In this document: piece by piece, positions 42,744 to 54,811 of the stretch
How the letters are laid out: each line of letters starts with the position of its first letter
Numbering within the stretch: the first letter of the stretch is position 1
Assembly: GCA_026119935.1 (NCBI GenBank)
Contig: JALRMH010000042.1
Coordinates: 62,001 to 126,000, forward strand
DNA from: Endothia cerciana
Lineage: Eukaryota; Ascomycota; Sordariomycetes; Diaporthales; Cryphonectriaceae
DNA length: 64,000 bases
Direction of reading: 5' to 3'
Notes under the pieces: model-generated
The model's input: the letters and a program-made list of their open reading frames with translations, nothing else
The model's database searches: none
What the model was told of the DNA's origin: nothing
Program-made: the position numbers and the translations under genes

Positions 42744-44403
42744 ATGCTGTCCTCTACTGCCAGGTTCGCAGCTCGACGAGCTCGCACCCCCAACATTGCA
42801 GCTCTGCGCGCTGCTTCCACCTGGGCCAACGTCCCCCAGGGTCCTCCAGTAAGTCCAAGTCCAGACCAGATGAAGCTAGGACCACCACCGCTACCTCGAC
42901 TTTGCTAACGATCCATAGGATGTAAGTCACGGCCGTCAGTTTGTGGGAGCCAAGGGAAGCTGTTACTGACAGGGCATCTTCGTCCCGACATCAGGCCATT
43001 CTTGGTATGTGTTGTCACCACCTCACGACTGAATCACCCACCTAGCTTGCCAGCACACTGGCTAATGTTACTGTTGTCAATCAGGTATCACCGAGGCATT
43101 CAAGGCCGACAGTTTCGAGAAGAAGATCAACCTGGGTATGGGCCCCCCTCTCCTCTCTCACATCTCCTGCCTATCGACCGATTGGTCATAAAGGCTCGGC
43201 CGAGTGCTGACCAACCTTCTTGCCTACAACAGGTGTTGGAGCCTACCGAGATGATAAGGGAAAGCCATATGTCCTGCCCTCTGTTCGCAAGGCTGAGGAC
43301 AAGATCACCTCCTCCAACCTGAACAAGGAGTACGCTGGCATCACGGGCGTTCCCGAGTTCACCTCCGCCGCTGCCACGCTGGCCTACGGCAAGGACAGCT
43401 CCGCGCTCGGCCGCGTTGCCATCACCCAGTCCATCTCCGGCACCGGTGCTCTGCGCATCGGTGGCGCCTTCCTCGCCCGCTTCTACCCCGGCGCCAAGAC
43501 GATCTACATCCCCACCCCCTCCTGGGCCAACCACGCCGCCGTCTTCAAGGATTCCGGCCTGACGGTCGAGAAGTACCGATACTACAACAAGGACACCATC
43601 GGTCTGGATTTCGATGGCATGGTCGTGGACATCAAGGCGGCTCCCCGGGGCAGCATCTTCCTCCTGCACGCCTGCGCCCACAACCCTACCGGTGTCGACC
43701 CCACTCCCGACCAGTGGAAGGCGATCGAGGCTGCCGTCAAGGAGGGCGGGCACTACGCCTTTTTCGATATGGCCTACCAGGGCTTCGCCAGCGGTGACAT
43801 CAACAAGGACGCATTTGCCCTGCGCTACTTCGTCGAGAAGGGCCACAACCCCTGCCTGGCTCAGTCTTTCGCCAAGAATATGGGTCTGTACGGCGAGCGC
43901 ACCGGTGCCTTCTCCATCGTCTGCGAGTCTGCCGAGGAGAAGAAGCGCGTGGACTCTCAGATCAAGATCCTGGTGCGCCCTCTGTACTCGAACCCGCCCA
44001 TCCACGGTGCCCGCATTGCCGCCGAGATCCTGAACAACCCCGACCTGTACAACGAGTGGCTGGTGGAGGTCAAGGGCATGGCCGACCGGATCATCAAGAT
44101 GCGCGCCCTGCTCAAGGAGAACCTGGAGAAGCTGGGCTCCAAGCACGACTGGTCCCACATCACCAGCCAGATCGGCATGTTCGCCTACACCGGCCTGACC
44201 CCGGAGCAGATGTACGAACCCCAAGGAATTCTCGAGCCCTTAGATCTAAAGAAAGAAAGAGGCTAACATACGCAAACTTCAGGAACGCCCTCGCGAAAAA
44301 CCATTCTGTATACGCCACCAAGGACGGCCGCATCTCAGTTGCTGGTATCACCAGCGACAATGTCGGCCGCCTGGCCCAGGCCATCTACGCCGTCAAGGGC
44401 TAG
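42744..44403 (+). CDS. AAT1: Mitochondrial aspartate aminotransferase
   Basis: Six exons, 422 aa: 42744-42848, 42919-42921, 42995-43004, 43085-43135, 43233-44211 and 44283-44403. Exon lengths sum to 423 codons. The N-terminus is an Arg/Ala-rich mitochondrial presequence. The mature protein follows the GOT2 pattern: WANVPQGPPDAILGITEAFK, GVGAYRDDKGKPYVLPSVRK, HNPTG (about 206-210), FFDMAYQGFASGD, and PLP Lys271 in SFAKNMGLYGERTG. It ends GRISVAGITSDNVGRLA. It interconverts aspartate/2-oxoglutarate and oxaloacetate/glutamate and serves the malate-aspartate shuttle. Exons 2 and 3 are extremely small (3 and 10 nt); exon 2 supplies the conserved Asp36. The final intron (44212-44282) must be removed to restore the C-terminal block. 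Confidence 0.93.
42919..42921 (+). other. Predicted 3-nt microexon (GAT) of AAT1
   Basis: The 70 nt intron before it has donor GTAAGT, a GCTAAC branch and a CATAG acceptor. Immediately after GAT comes a new donor, GTAAGT, opening a 73 nt intron. The single codon supplies Asp in PPDAIL, a position filled by Asp in mitochondrial aminotransferases that I know. Skipping it would keep the frame but delete that residue. Confidence 0.7.
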
Positions 44404-45586
44404 ATGACGGAGACTGGGTTCTTGGCTTGGATGAAAATTGGGTGAGTCCGGACAGTGTTTGGCTCTGGATGAAAGTCGTGATCTTTAGTCCGGCGTGTAC
44501 AAAATTCGGTAGATCTCGGCAGAGGGCATGATAGATGTTGAACGTGGCACGACAGGTCTAGACGGCATTCCATGAAGAAACATTTGCTCTAGTCAAGGAA
44601 GCGAGCCCGGCCTCTCAGCGGTGTGACTTGTTTGCCGCGTGCGGACGACGCTTGGAGACGCAACGTGCGGCGGTGCAAGCGCGATTCCGTACCCAGTGAC
44701 CTCCGACCCTGGTCGAGAGCGGCGGAAACATCCCGCCATCTGAGCCCTCCTGGCACTTGTGGATTACTATCGTAGCACGGCACAGCATGGCGCATCCTCC
44801 TACATAAAAGCTTCATGCGAAGGGATACGATCCCAAAGGACCTGCTATCAGACAGGATTCCAGAAGCCTGTAGAGCAGCCCCTGCGGCTTGAAAAGATTC
44901 CTCGATGTCCCTCAGCCACTGCCTCTAGGGATCCTTCATTGTCCGACTGGGTGCCGGTCTTAGATGACGTACTCATCGACAGAATGTGAACAGTTGCTTT
45001 CCACTCGCTTTTCCCTCTAGGAGAAGGAAAAGAAGCAGGAGGGGAGGAGGAGGTGGCAGACTGGCCGTTGGCTCAAAAATCATGATAACATCACCACTGG
45101 AGTCAGATAAGCACTGAGCCAACAGCCGATCTGCCAGCCTCACTACCAGGGTTGGAATTTTACCCCGGCTCCTCAGCTTGCCAACGGGGTTCCACCATTT
45201 TGCAGTACGAACCGGGGACGACGCGAGCTTTTCCGACGCGGCTGCAGCCTATTGGTGCCTATGTCCCATGTTTCAAAGCCGCTGAGTGCGGCGCGGCTGA
45301 GACTTCCTCCCAATGAACAGCGGTCGGACCCGCTTCGTCGTGTCACAGGCGATTAGGCAATTGGCGGCCGCTGTAGGATTTCAGCCCGGGGCGAAGTCCA
45401 ACAACACAACAGCTGGCTCCACGCATGAGAATATGGCCAAGACAGCGGACCGGGCGTGCCTGGTGGGTTTGGGGAGGGCATTCAAATAACCCCCGTGAGC
45501 TCGCACTCAAGGTGTGCTGTTCTGAGATCGCGGTAGGCTTGCCTCTCTTACTCTGCTCGCCCATATTTCTTCCTGAACCACCCGCA
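44404..45586. other. 1.2 kb intergenic region
   Basis: It holds the 3' UTR of AAT1 and the promoter of the yapsin-like protease. A purine-rich AGGAGG run lies at about 45020-45060. No supported gene was found. Confidence 0.5.
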
Positions 45587-47523
45587 ATGAAGTTCACCGG
45601 CCTGCTGCTCGCGGCACACGCAGCCTTCGACGCCTGCCGTGCCTCCCAGACGCCAGGGGCCCTTCGACTAGACCTTGCGCGGTCTCAGAGGCCGCAGTCG
45701 CTCCGGAAGCGGACTGACAGAATGGCACTTGGCAAGATCAAGAACGACGATAGTGAAATGATGTACACGATCAATGTGACGGTCGGCACACCACCGCAGA
45801 GCCTTACCCTGCAGCTCGATACGGGGAGCTCCGACCTCTGGCTGCCCGGCGCCAATTCATCGGTATGCCTGGCGGGAAACTGCACGGCTGGAGAATGTAG
45901 GTCTCATCTGCCTCATGCACTGAGCTCCGGGGGCTAACGTGTTGTCGTAATAGACAATATGTCGAAGTCATCAACGGCCCAACTGGCCATGTATGATAAC
46001 TTTGACGTTGCCTATGTAGATCATTCTGAAGCAAATGGAAGCTACATTGTAAGCCACCGTCGATGAGAGCTTGCCTTTCCCACATGAAGAGTCGTCGGGC
46101 CATGCGTTTGTCAGCCGGCTATACCGCACTCACCCTGCCCTCCCTGTCCCCTCCTTCTTTCCACGCTTGAGGATTCGGGCTGATGAGCATCAAAAACCAT
46201 AGACCGACGTTGTCCGTTTCGGCGGTGTTACTGTTCCTAACGTCACGATGGGCTATGCAGTCGGCCTCATTGAGCTGACCAGTGGCTTAATGGGCGTTGG
46301 GTACAAAGGGACAGAAGGAACGAACAACGGAAATCAATATCCTAACATCCCCTATCAGCTATACTTGGACAACATCATAAACACTGTGGCATACAGTCTT
46401 TGGTTGGATGATCTCGGTAAGTATCTACCCCTAACAAGACAGAGGTGATCTCGGATTGCAGCGCTGACCATGCGTCGTCGCCCAACCAGAATCCTCAACA
46501 GGTTCTATCTTGTTCGGCGCGGTCGACCGGTCCAGGTATCACGGCGATTTGACGCTCCTAGATCTTTGGCTCGATACCGATCAGGTGGTCATCACACGGT
46601 TCCTCGTGATGCTCTCCAGCATCACCGCAGTGAGTGATACTGGATCTGACGTACTGGGCTCTTCCATATTCCCATTCACAGCCCTGCTGGATTCCGGAAC
46701 AAGTTTTACCTACCTACCGGCGGATCTCGCTCACGAGATAATGAAAGAGGTGGACGGAAAATACGACGAAGACACCGATGATGTCTGGGTGTCATGTTCA
46801 TTAATAAACAGTACGGGATTCTTCAGCTTTGAGTTCGGTGGCGAGGGCGGGGCGGTCGTCAATGTCTCGATGAGTGACCTCGTATACCTTGACCTACCTG
46901 ATGATTCGGGAGAGCTCTGTGAATTCGGACTCCACCCCTTGGGACAGGTCGGGTCAATCATCCTCGGCGACAGTTTTCTCAGATCCGCGTACGTCGTGTA
47001 TGACCTGGTCAACAATCAAGCTGCGATCGCCCAGACCAACTTCGATGCCAAGGAGTCGGACTCGGACATCGCCACATTCGCCAGCCTCGGTGCTTCGGTC
47101 CCCTACGCAACGCTGGCGCCCAACGGTGGGAACAACACCGGGGAGAAGATCGCGGTGACGACGACGGCGACGGTCTTTTCTGCGGCGTCAGGGTTCATGA
47201 ACGTTCCGACCGCTACTGCTTCGACAGGCTCTTCTAAAGCCACGAGCTCAGCGTCCTCAGACTCATCTAAGGAGTCCGTCAGTATCGCTGGGCCTGCCAT
47301 CGGTGGTGCCGCCGCGGGGATTCTCGTGCTCGGCAGTGGTGCATACCTCTGGAGGACCATAGCTGCGAAGAAGGGAAAGAAGTATGCCCAGGTCGAGGAT
47401 GCCACAGGTGCGCAAGCACCCGTGGACGAAGTGAAGGTCCCTCTCGTGCCAACAGAGGGGGAGTACAATCGACTTAATCAGGTACAGACAGCCTACAAGG
47501 ACGACCAGGGGCATGGTGCCTAA
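45587..47523 (+). CDS. Membrane-anchored aspartic protease, yapsin-like
   Basis: Four exons, 550 aa: 45587-45896, 45954-46048, 46203-46416 and 46490-47523. Introns of 57, 154 and 73 nt close all frames. A short signal peptide is followed by a propeptide ending at an RKR site (about 40-42). The A1 peptidase domain has Asp78 (DTGSSDLWLPG) and Asp274 (LLDSGTSFTYLP). The C-terminal lobe ends with ILGDSFLRSAYVVYD. A Ser/Thr-rich stalk (about 430-470), a hydrophobic helix (about 474-494) and a charged tail of about 55 residues follow. This layout suggests a type I plasma-membrane or vacuolar protein rather than a GPI-anchored one. The flap region reads YVDHSEANG instead of the usual Y-G-D-G-S. Yapsins process cell-wall and secreted proteins; that role is inferred. 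Confidence 0.88.
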
Positions 47524-48606
47524 GCAAAAGTGTAAATGGTGTTGCGGCTACGGGAGACGTTGTATATAGGGGGGGGGGGGTATATGAAGTTAATGGGCTT
47601 CCAGAGAGGTTAATCTACCTGTCTATAAAGGTACACATTAAATATATCAAATCAACCTAGTTCAGAATTGCTCACTCCCAAGGCATGTGTGACGCACGAC
47701 CAGTGCCTGCATTTCATAGATCTATCCATCAGCCCTATGCGTGACAGCTTACCTTGGTCAGGAGACGGCAAGCCACACCGGACCTCGAATGGACCAAATG
47801 ACTTCAAGGCTGTGGGAACTGATTGTCGAGGTTCCGACGTACTGTTGACCCGACTCATCCTGACCCTGTGCGAAGTTTCGGCTTGTTGTTTGTCAAACCA
47901 TGATGATTTGCAAAACACTTCTCACACCGCGGTCAAGTCGATCACAAAGAACCGCAGCCCTGACCCATCTCGCCAGCGACGTTGGTGAGTGCATGCACTC
48001 GATTTGCTGGCCTCTCCCTTTTTGTTCAATTTTCTCCCTTATCCCCCCCCCCCCTTCCTTGCAGGCCTTGTTAGCCATGTGGGCTTCCAAAAGAGACCGT
48101 CACGGGCTCCAGTTGCTCATTCTTGCTTCAGCTTTTCCTTACCCAATGCACCATATCGTCTTTCTCCCGCATCCAACGACCTCGGGAGCGGGCCCATTGT
48201 CCGCTCACTTCACCTATTGTACCACTTCAATTGATTTTCCACATGATCTATGATTCAGGAACACTCACGACTGACAGCAACAATTCTCTTGACTGCCCAC
48301 CATATAATATATTTTTTCATTGTTCAAGAATAGACCTCCTCTATTTCTTTACTTCCAAACTATACATCTCGGCCATTTCGATTGTATACACTCGAGTTTG
48401 ACATGTCACCGTCATCACCCACATGTCCATGTTTACCAAACTGTCTCTACGGGTACACCAAAGCGTTGCACTCTCTGCGAATATCACGACGGCTTCCTCT
48501 CAGTCGCGTCTTTCGTTCCGACCCTGGACTCACAAACCGATCTTCCGCCTCCCAGGTGGACTAAGACGATCCTCTTCTTCTCACCTCACCAATTTTCATC
48601 CTCAAG
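47524..48606. other. Intergenic region upstream of PRM1
   Basis: A G12 run at 47569-47580 lies just after the protease stop, flanked by TATATA-like sequence, and a C-rich run occurs near 48044-48055. The 48.3 kb part is AT-rich. No gene was recognised; the right end holds the PRM1 promoter. Confidence 0.5.
47569..47580. repeat. G12 homopolymer
   Basis: Twelve G residues between TATATA-type flanks, 46-57 nt after the stop codon of the yapsin-like gene, probably in its 3' UTR. Confidence 0.85.
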
Positions 48607-51330
48607 ATGCTCTTCTCCAGAAGATCCTCCCAGCCAGTGGAGAACCCGGAGCCACGAGACGCGTGGTCCTCCGCATTTCCTCCTGACCGTGGCCAGCCGT
48701 TCGACCAGCATTCATTCGGTAGGATGGATTGTCCCGCCGCGTCTCCCTTCGACCATGGTTCCACGGGTATAGGCCAACGAGGACCAAGTCCCCGACATGA
48801 TGCGTCTTCTGCGGCGGACCACAGCATGCCTCCCCCTCTCCACGGTGTATCCTTCGAGATGGACGACTTCAAACAGCCGTCGAATCCAAAACATCTGTAC
48901 CGTGCTGCGCTTCCCGGCGAGATCACGCCCTACCTCGGTCTTCGCGCGAGACTAACGCAGATCCCGATTAACCGATGGACGGTGTTGCTGCTGCTCGTCC
49001 TCGCGCGGATGCTCATCTTGTTCGGTGGCTTGAAGACGAATCTCATCAGTGCACAGCAGGAAGCCACAACAGCTTGTTCGAAGGTCGAGGACATTGGCTC
49101 TACCTTGGCCTCGATGCCCTACTATCTCTCTGCCGGTGGTAGGTCTCCTGTGTCCTAATTCATAAAATCAGAGTGTGTTTGAGCTCATGACGTAGCACTC
49201 CATGCACTCGGGGTGCAGTCAGCTTCGTTTTCTTGTCTTTTTTTTCTTTGTGTGCAATTGCTAACCGCCACACCAATAGTCAACAAGCTCGTCGCCGGAG
49301 GCGTTACCGACACCGTACGGGGTCTGGTCAGACTTCTGATAATGATCGTCAACGCCGTCGTGCAGACGATCATGTGGTTTATCAGCCTCGAATACGGCAC
49401 AATATCGTGTGTGGCCGATGAGTTCATCCACGGTCTCATAAGCGTTGTTTCGGAAAGAATTGAAGCCTTGATCAAGGGGCTGAGCGCGGGCCTCAAGGAC
49501 ATCACAAACGGTTTAGGCGATGCCGTTTCTGGGGTGGATAACGCTATCGAACAGGTCAAAGACATCGTCGAAGACTTGCCGTTTGTGCCTTCGATAACTT
49601 GGCCCAACGTGGACGCTCTCCAAAGCGGAGTGGCTTCGCTGAGGAGTTTCCAGGGCATCAACGCAAACCAGACCCTTGCCGCGATCAATGAATTCAACAA
49701 GAGCGTTCCAGATTTCGAACAGATCGAGGTGGACGTCCAGGCAGTTATCAGTCTTCCTTTCACGACTGTAGAGGCGCTACTGAACGAATCCATCGGGAAT
49801 TGGACTATGGACCCGTCCATCTTTCCCACGGCAAGCAAGCAGGCCCTCACGTTCTGCACAGGCAACGACAGCCTCACGCAATCCTTTGAAGTCCTGTTCT
49901 CCATCATCGAGAACGCCAAAGTCATTGCAATCATTGGCCTGACTGTCCTGGCTATCCTTGCCGCGCTTGTCATGGCTTGGTGGGAGATCAAGAGATACCG
50001 GAGGTCGTTGACAATGGCGCAGGCACTCTACCATCGCGAGCCCATGGATGTCGTCTACATTGCAGGTCGCCCCCTGACGGCGCGAACTGGCCTATGGATC
50101 TCGGGAAAAGTCTCGAAAGACCCAAAGCGCCAGATGCTCGTCCGATGGTGCATCGCATATGCGACAACCTATACGGCGCTGTTTGTTTTATCACTAGCAA
50201 TTGCTGGAGGCCTATCAGTCCTCGGTCAATTTTTCGTCATGCGAGCCATCCAGAAAGAGGCACCGGCCCTCAAACAGGAGGTGGGTGGCTTCGTCACCGA
50301 GGTCGTCGATAAGCTGGAAGGTATCTCAGCAGCGTGGGCAAATGAGAGCGACCAGGCCATAGAGAGCTTCCAGAACGATATCAACGGCAGGGTCCTCATA
50401 TATGTCGCCGATGCGACCGACGCCATCACCAACGTGATCAATGTCTTCGAAAACCAAACGGAGAAGATTCTCGGGGAAGCCCTCGGAGCCGTTCCCGAGC
50501 TGGAGAATTTTGCCAACGGGATGCTTGACTGTATCTTGATCGACAAGTTGGACAAGATCAAGGAGGGGATGGCCTGGATACACGAAAACTCCCAGGTCTC
50601 ATTTCCCGAATTCCCCACGGACGTCTTCTCCCTGGGCGCCACCGACACCGCCGGGGCCAACTCGAGCCTGACCAGCCTGCTCGGCAGCTCGGGCAACAGT
50701 ACGGTAGACGACATCACAGGCGCCGTAGACAGGGTCATCACGACCCTCCAGTTCAGCATCATCACTGAGGGCCTCATCGCGCTCGTATTGCTGCTGATAT
50801 ACATCGCGTACGTCTTTTTTGCAGTCGCTCAGGCCGCTCTAAGGATGTGCTGCATTCGAGAACGGTATGAGACCTATACTGGAGATAGAGACTTCGGGAG
50901 GTATGGACTGTAAGAGGCTGGCGATCTGATCTTCTCTGCGATACACAGACTACCCAGCGCGGTTAGACCACCGAGATGCACCATGGATGACCCGGGGCCG
51001 ACACAACATACGGTGGGCGATGAGAGCCGAGAGTCTTCGAGTACACTGAGGTCTGTGCCAACGATTAGGTCGTCTGTGCCCGGGCTTTCCGAAATGACGG
51101 TGCCGGGCGAGAACTCAGTGGGAGAGGACAGTCATGGCAAAGCGGAGGGTGCCTCGAAGTATGTGGAGGCCCAGTCGATGCTCGAAGAAGACCCTTTCGG
51201 CGATGACATATACGTGGTCGACGATGAAGAAGATGTGAAGAATGTGTATGTGATCCGCGAGTCGAGGGATATTGCAGACAACCTGACTCCGCGAAGAAGT
51301 CATTTCTTTACAGCGGACGGGGAGGGATAG
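48607..51330 (+). CDS. PRM1: Plasma membrane fusion protein PRM1
   Basis: Three exons, 844 aa: 48607-49138, 49280-50900 and 50949-51330. The first intron is 141 nt (donor GTAGGT, GCTAAC branch, AATAG acceptor). The N-terminal cytoplasmic region is disordered. The conserved Prm1 core starts at PYLGLRARLTQIPINRWTVL, with hydrophobic segments at about residues 120-140, 195-215, 410-430, 475-500 and 690-715. Long extracellular loops carry N-glycosylation sequons and paired cysteines. Prm1 acts in membrane merger during mating and hyphal or germling fusion. The third exon rests on a 48 nt intron (donor GTATGG, acceptor ACAG) that joins an acidic, Ser-rich cytoplasmic tail. Without it the protein would stop at 50913 after RDFGRYGL. 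The core is certain; the tail is probable. Confidence 0.88.
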
Positions 51331-52122
51331 AGTGAGCGTACTCGTATTCTAGGATCTGGACCTAGCTTTGGTATACAAAGGTTCAAGGAATGAAGAGATG
51401 TAACGTTCGGCATCGTTATGGACTTGACCCTCCTTTTTCTTTCTTACTCAATTCTAAGCGCTGGGAGCACTAACTAATCAGAGGCGTACAAGCCTCTCCG
51501 GGACGTTCACGGATACCCGTGGACATTTCTGGACAATTGTGAATCGCCTCAGGGAGGGGAGGCAAGTTAGGTAGTATGTCGGCTGTGAGACACCGTCCTT
51601 GTACGCGGAATTACCTGTGAAGTCCAGACGAGGCCACACTTTTTCGAAAAGGTGGTTTCTAACCTGTGGCATCGCTTTCACAATGGTCTGCAACTAATCA
51701 TCACAGTCTGCGCCACTCCTCTCCTGCCTTATTTTCTAGTTAGGTTTATGCTCGAACCTCTACGCCAAGTAGATGCTCACGCAGAGCATAAAAGGAAGAG
51801 ACGCTGTGGATAGCCGTCCGCTATAGAGAGTCGCATCGATCCGCCTTGAGAAGTCTTAGTTTCCACATCGGGGGTGGCGATAGCGGGATAGTGTGTCGTG
51901 GTGGACCCTGACTGTGGTATCACATCCCACTGAGGGGCAAATGCTAAGGGGCCGAACGCGGGACCGGCGAGTGGTGCAGGGGTTCCGTCTGTCTCTGGCT
52001 CTGAATAAGAAATTTGGTGACTCAAGGAAGACCGCCTGTGTCCTTTGACGTCCTCCTCAACCCCCGTGTTCTGATGCTCACTGTACACTTTTTCTCGAGC
52101 CAATTGAACGTGTACGACCACC
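51331..52122. other. Promoter region of tryptophan synthase
   Basis: This lies between PRM1 and the tryptophan synthase gene on the same strand. A 119-codon minus-strand frame (51777-52136) overlaps the start of the synthase gene and has no family resemblance. No gene was recognised. Confidence 0.5.
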
Positions 52123-54595
52123 ATGGAGGCACTCAAGCAGACTTTTCAGCGGTGCAAGGCGGAGAAGAGGGTATGCCCAGTCCTTCCACCACCGGTCTCG
52201 TCCAAGAGCTCGCAGCCACTGACGCTCGCAATGCGAACAGAGCGCCCTGGTCACATATGTGACGGCCGGCTACCCCAAGGCGGAGGATACGCCTCAGATC
52301 ATGCTGGCCATGGAGAAAGGAGGCTCTGGTAAGGTTCAACCTCAGCCATGCTTCTTCTCCTCTCTTCCGAGTTTGTGCCGCTTGCTGACTGCGCTGCGAC
52401 TGGCAGACATCATCGAGCTCGGAGTGCCCTTCACGGACCCTATAGCGGACGGACCCACGATCCAGACCTCCAATACTGTCAGTTGAACAGCCCGTGAGCC
52501 CGATGCTAACGGCGCCGCTGACCAGGACCAAGGTCGCCCTCGCAAATGGCGTCACGTTGGCCACTACCCTTCAGATAGTTCGCGGCTCGCGAAAGCAGGG
52601 ACTTAGGGCCCCCGTCTTGCTGATGGGCTACTACAACCCCATGCGCGCATACGGCGAAGAGAGGCTTTTGCAGGATTGCAAGGAAGCCGGCGTCAACGGC
52701 TTCATCCTCGTGGATCTGCCTCCAGAGGAGGCTATCTCCTTCCGGAAGCTCTGCTCGAGCGCAGGGTGAGTCACAGGCCTCAAGCCGTCCCGATGTGGGC
52801 ATATCCTACAGGACAATTACTCACCGCTCCACAGTCTCTCCTACATTCCCCTGATCGCGCCAGCCACCTCTGAGAACCGTATGCGCATCCTCTGCCAGCT
52901 CGCCGACTCGTTCATCTATGTCGTCTCCCGCATGGGTGTCACCGGCGCGTCGGGATCCATGAACGCGGACCTGCCTAACCTGCTCGAGCGTATCAAGAAG
53001 TACTCGGGCGACAAGCCTGCCGCCGTTGGTTTTGGTGTGTCCACCCGTGACCATTTCGTCAGTGTGTCACAGATTGCAGACGGCGTGGTCGTGGGCAGCA
53101 TGATCGTTACCACCCTGCAGAAGGCGCCGGAGGGCCAGGGGCCGAAGGCTGTTCAGGAGTATTGCTCGTACCTATGCGGCCGAACGCCCGAGGAGGGTCT
53201 GACGAGGGAGGTGGGCGTCGTCGAGGCCATCGCCCAGGCTAAGGAGCCCAGTAGCACGCCTACGGTCAGCGCGGTCGTCACAAATGGCGACGTCAAGGGT
53301 GATGATGCTGCATTGGTGGCGAAACTCGCTGAGATGCACGACAGGATCCCCGACCGCTTCGGTGAGTTCGGTGGGCAGTACGTGCCTGAGTCACTCATGG
53401 ATTGTCTGTCCGAGCTTGAGGAGGGCTTCAACAAGATCAAGGACGATCCGTCGTTCTGGGAGGAATTTAGGTCGTACTACCCGTACATGGGCCGCCCGGG
53501 TCATCTTCACCTTGCAGAGCGGCTGACCAAGCATGCCGGTGGTGCAAACATCTGGCTGAAGAGAGAGGATCTGAATCACACTGGCAGCCACAAGATCAAT
53601 AATGCCATCGGTCAGGTATTGTTGGCAAGGAGGCTGGGTAAGACGAAAATCATCGCGGAGACTGGTGCTGGCCAACACGGTGTCGCGACGGCGACTGTAT
53701 GCGCCAAGTTCGGCATGGAGTGCACAGTGTACATGGGCGCGGTAAGTCGGACCGTCACTGCTTCTTGAAGCTAGATGCTGACCCACTACAGGAGGATGTG
53801 AGGCGGCAAGCTCTGAATGTTTTCCGGATGAAGCTCCTGGGCGCCAAGGTTGTTGCCGTCGAGGCAGGCAGCAAGACCCTCCGAGACGCTGTCAACGAGG
53901 CTATGCGATCCTGGGTGGTGCTTCTCGAGGACACACATTACATTATCGGATCAGCCATCGGGCCACACCCCTTCCCCACTATTGTGCGAACGTTCCAGTC
54001 TGTCATCGGTAACGAGACGAAGCAACAGATGCTCGAGAAGCGAGGAAAACTGCCCGATGCTGTCGTCGCATGTGTCGGCGGTGGTAGCAATGCCGTGGGC
54101 ATGTTCTACCCCTTCTCGAAGGACCTATCCGTCAAGCTTCTTGGAGTTGAGGCTGGTGGTGACGGTATCGACACCAACCGCCACTCGGCAACGCTGACAG
54201 GGGGCACGAAGGGTGTGCTGCACGGTGTGAAGACGTACGTGCTCCAAAACGAGCATGGACAGATCCAAGACACACACTCCGTGTCTGCTGGTCTAGATTA
54301 TCCGGCCGTCGGACCGGAGCTGTCGTCCTGGAAGGATAGTGAGCGCGCCAAGTTCATTGCTGCAACGGATGAGCAGGCCTTTGAGGGCTTCCGTCTCATC
54401 AGCGAGCTGGAGGGTATCATCCCCGCGCTGGAGTCGGCCCATGGTATCTACGGAGGTCTTGAACTGGCAAAGACGATGAAGCCTGATCAGGACGTCGTGA
54501 TCTGTCTCAGTGGTCGCGGCGATAAGGATGTGCAGAGTGTTGCGGAGGAGTTGCCTAAGATTGGACCCAAGATTGGTTGGGACTTGCGTTTCTAG
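52123..54595 (+). CDS. TRP5: Bifunctional tryptophan synthase (alpha-beta fusion)
   Basis: Six exons, 716 aa: 52123-52170, 52241-52328, 52407-52477, 52533-52765, 52835-53741 and 53792-54595. All frames close. The N-terminal alpha domain (about 1-255) has catalytic Glu49 in DIIELGVPFTDPIADGP and Asp60, plus LVDLPPEEA. The C-terminal beta domain starts near residue 318 (PDRFGEFGGQYVPESLMDCL), with PLP Lys400 in NHTGSHKINNA, then AETGAGQHGVATA and the phosphate loop GGGSNAVG. It converts indole-3-glycerol phosphate and serine into tryptophan in the cytosol, with indole channelled internally. The length matches fungal TRP5/trp-3 proteins. The third intron (52478-52532) must end at a rare AAG acceptor to give SNTVALANG; the nearby CCAG site breaks the frame. 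Confidence 0.95.
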
Positions 54596-54811
54596 ATGCC
54601 ACCTGTGTGGGCGCCATTAACTTCTAGTAGAGAGCATGCGACGTAAGGAGGGATCCACGTCGCGTCGGCTGTGTACATAGAGCTGTCACGGATCATAGAT
54701 AAAAGTTCATGGACCGATTTATACATGGCACCTCAGATATTCTCGATCGGTGCTCTTAATGTCTTTGTGTGCTTTGTCCATTTGCACGCCATGCTATCCT
54801 CTATCGGAAGG

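Noticed and set aside
43127..44224. 365-codon minus-strand frame opposite AAT1
   Set aside because: It is a mirror of the aminotransferase exon; the sense frame has all catalytic motifs.
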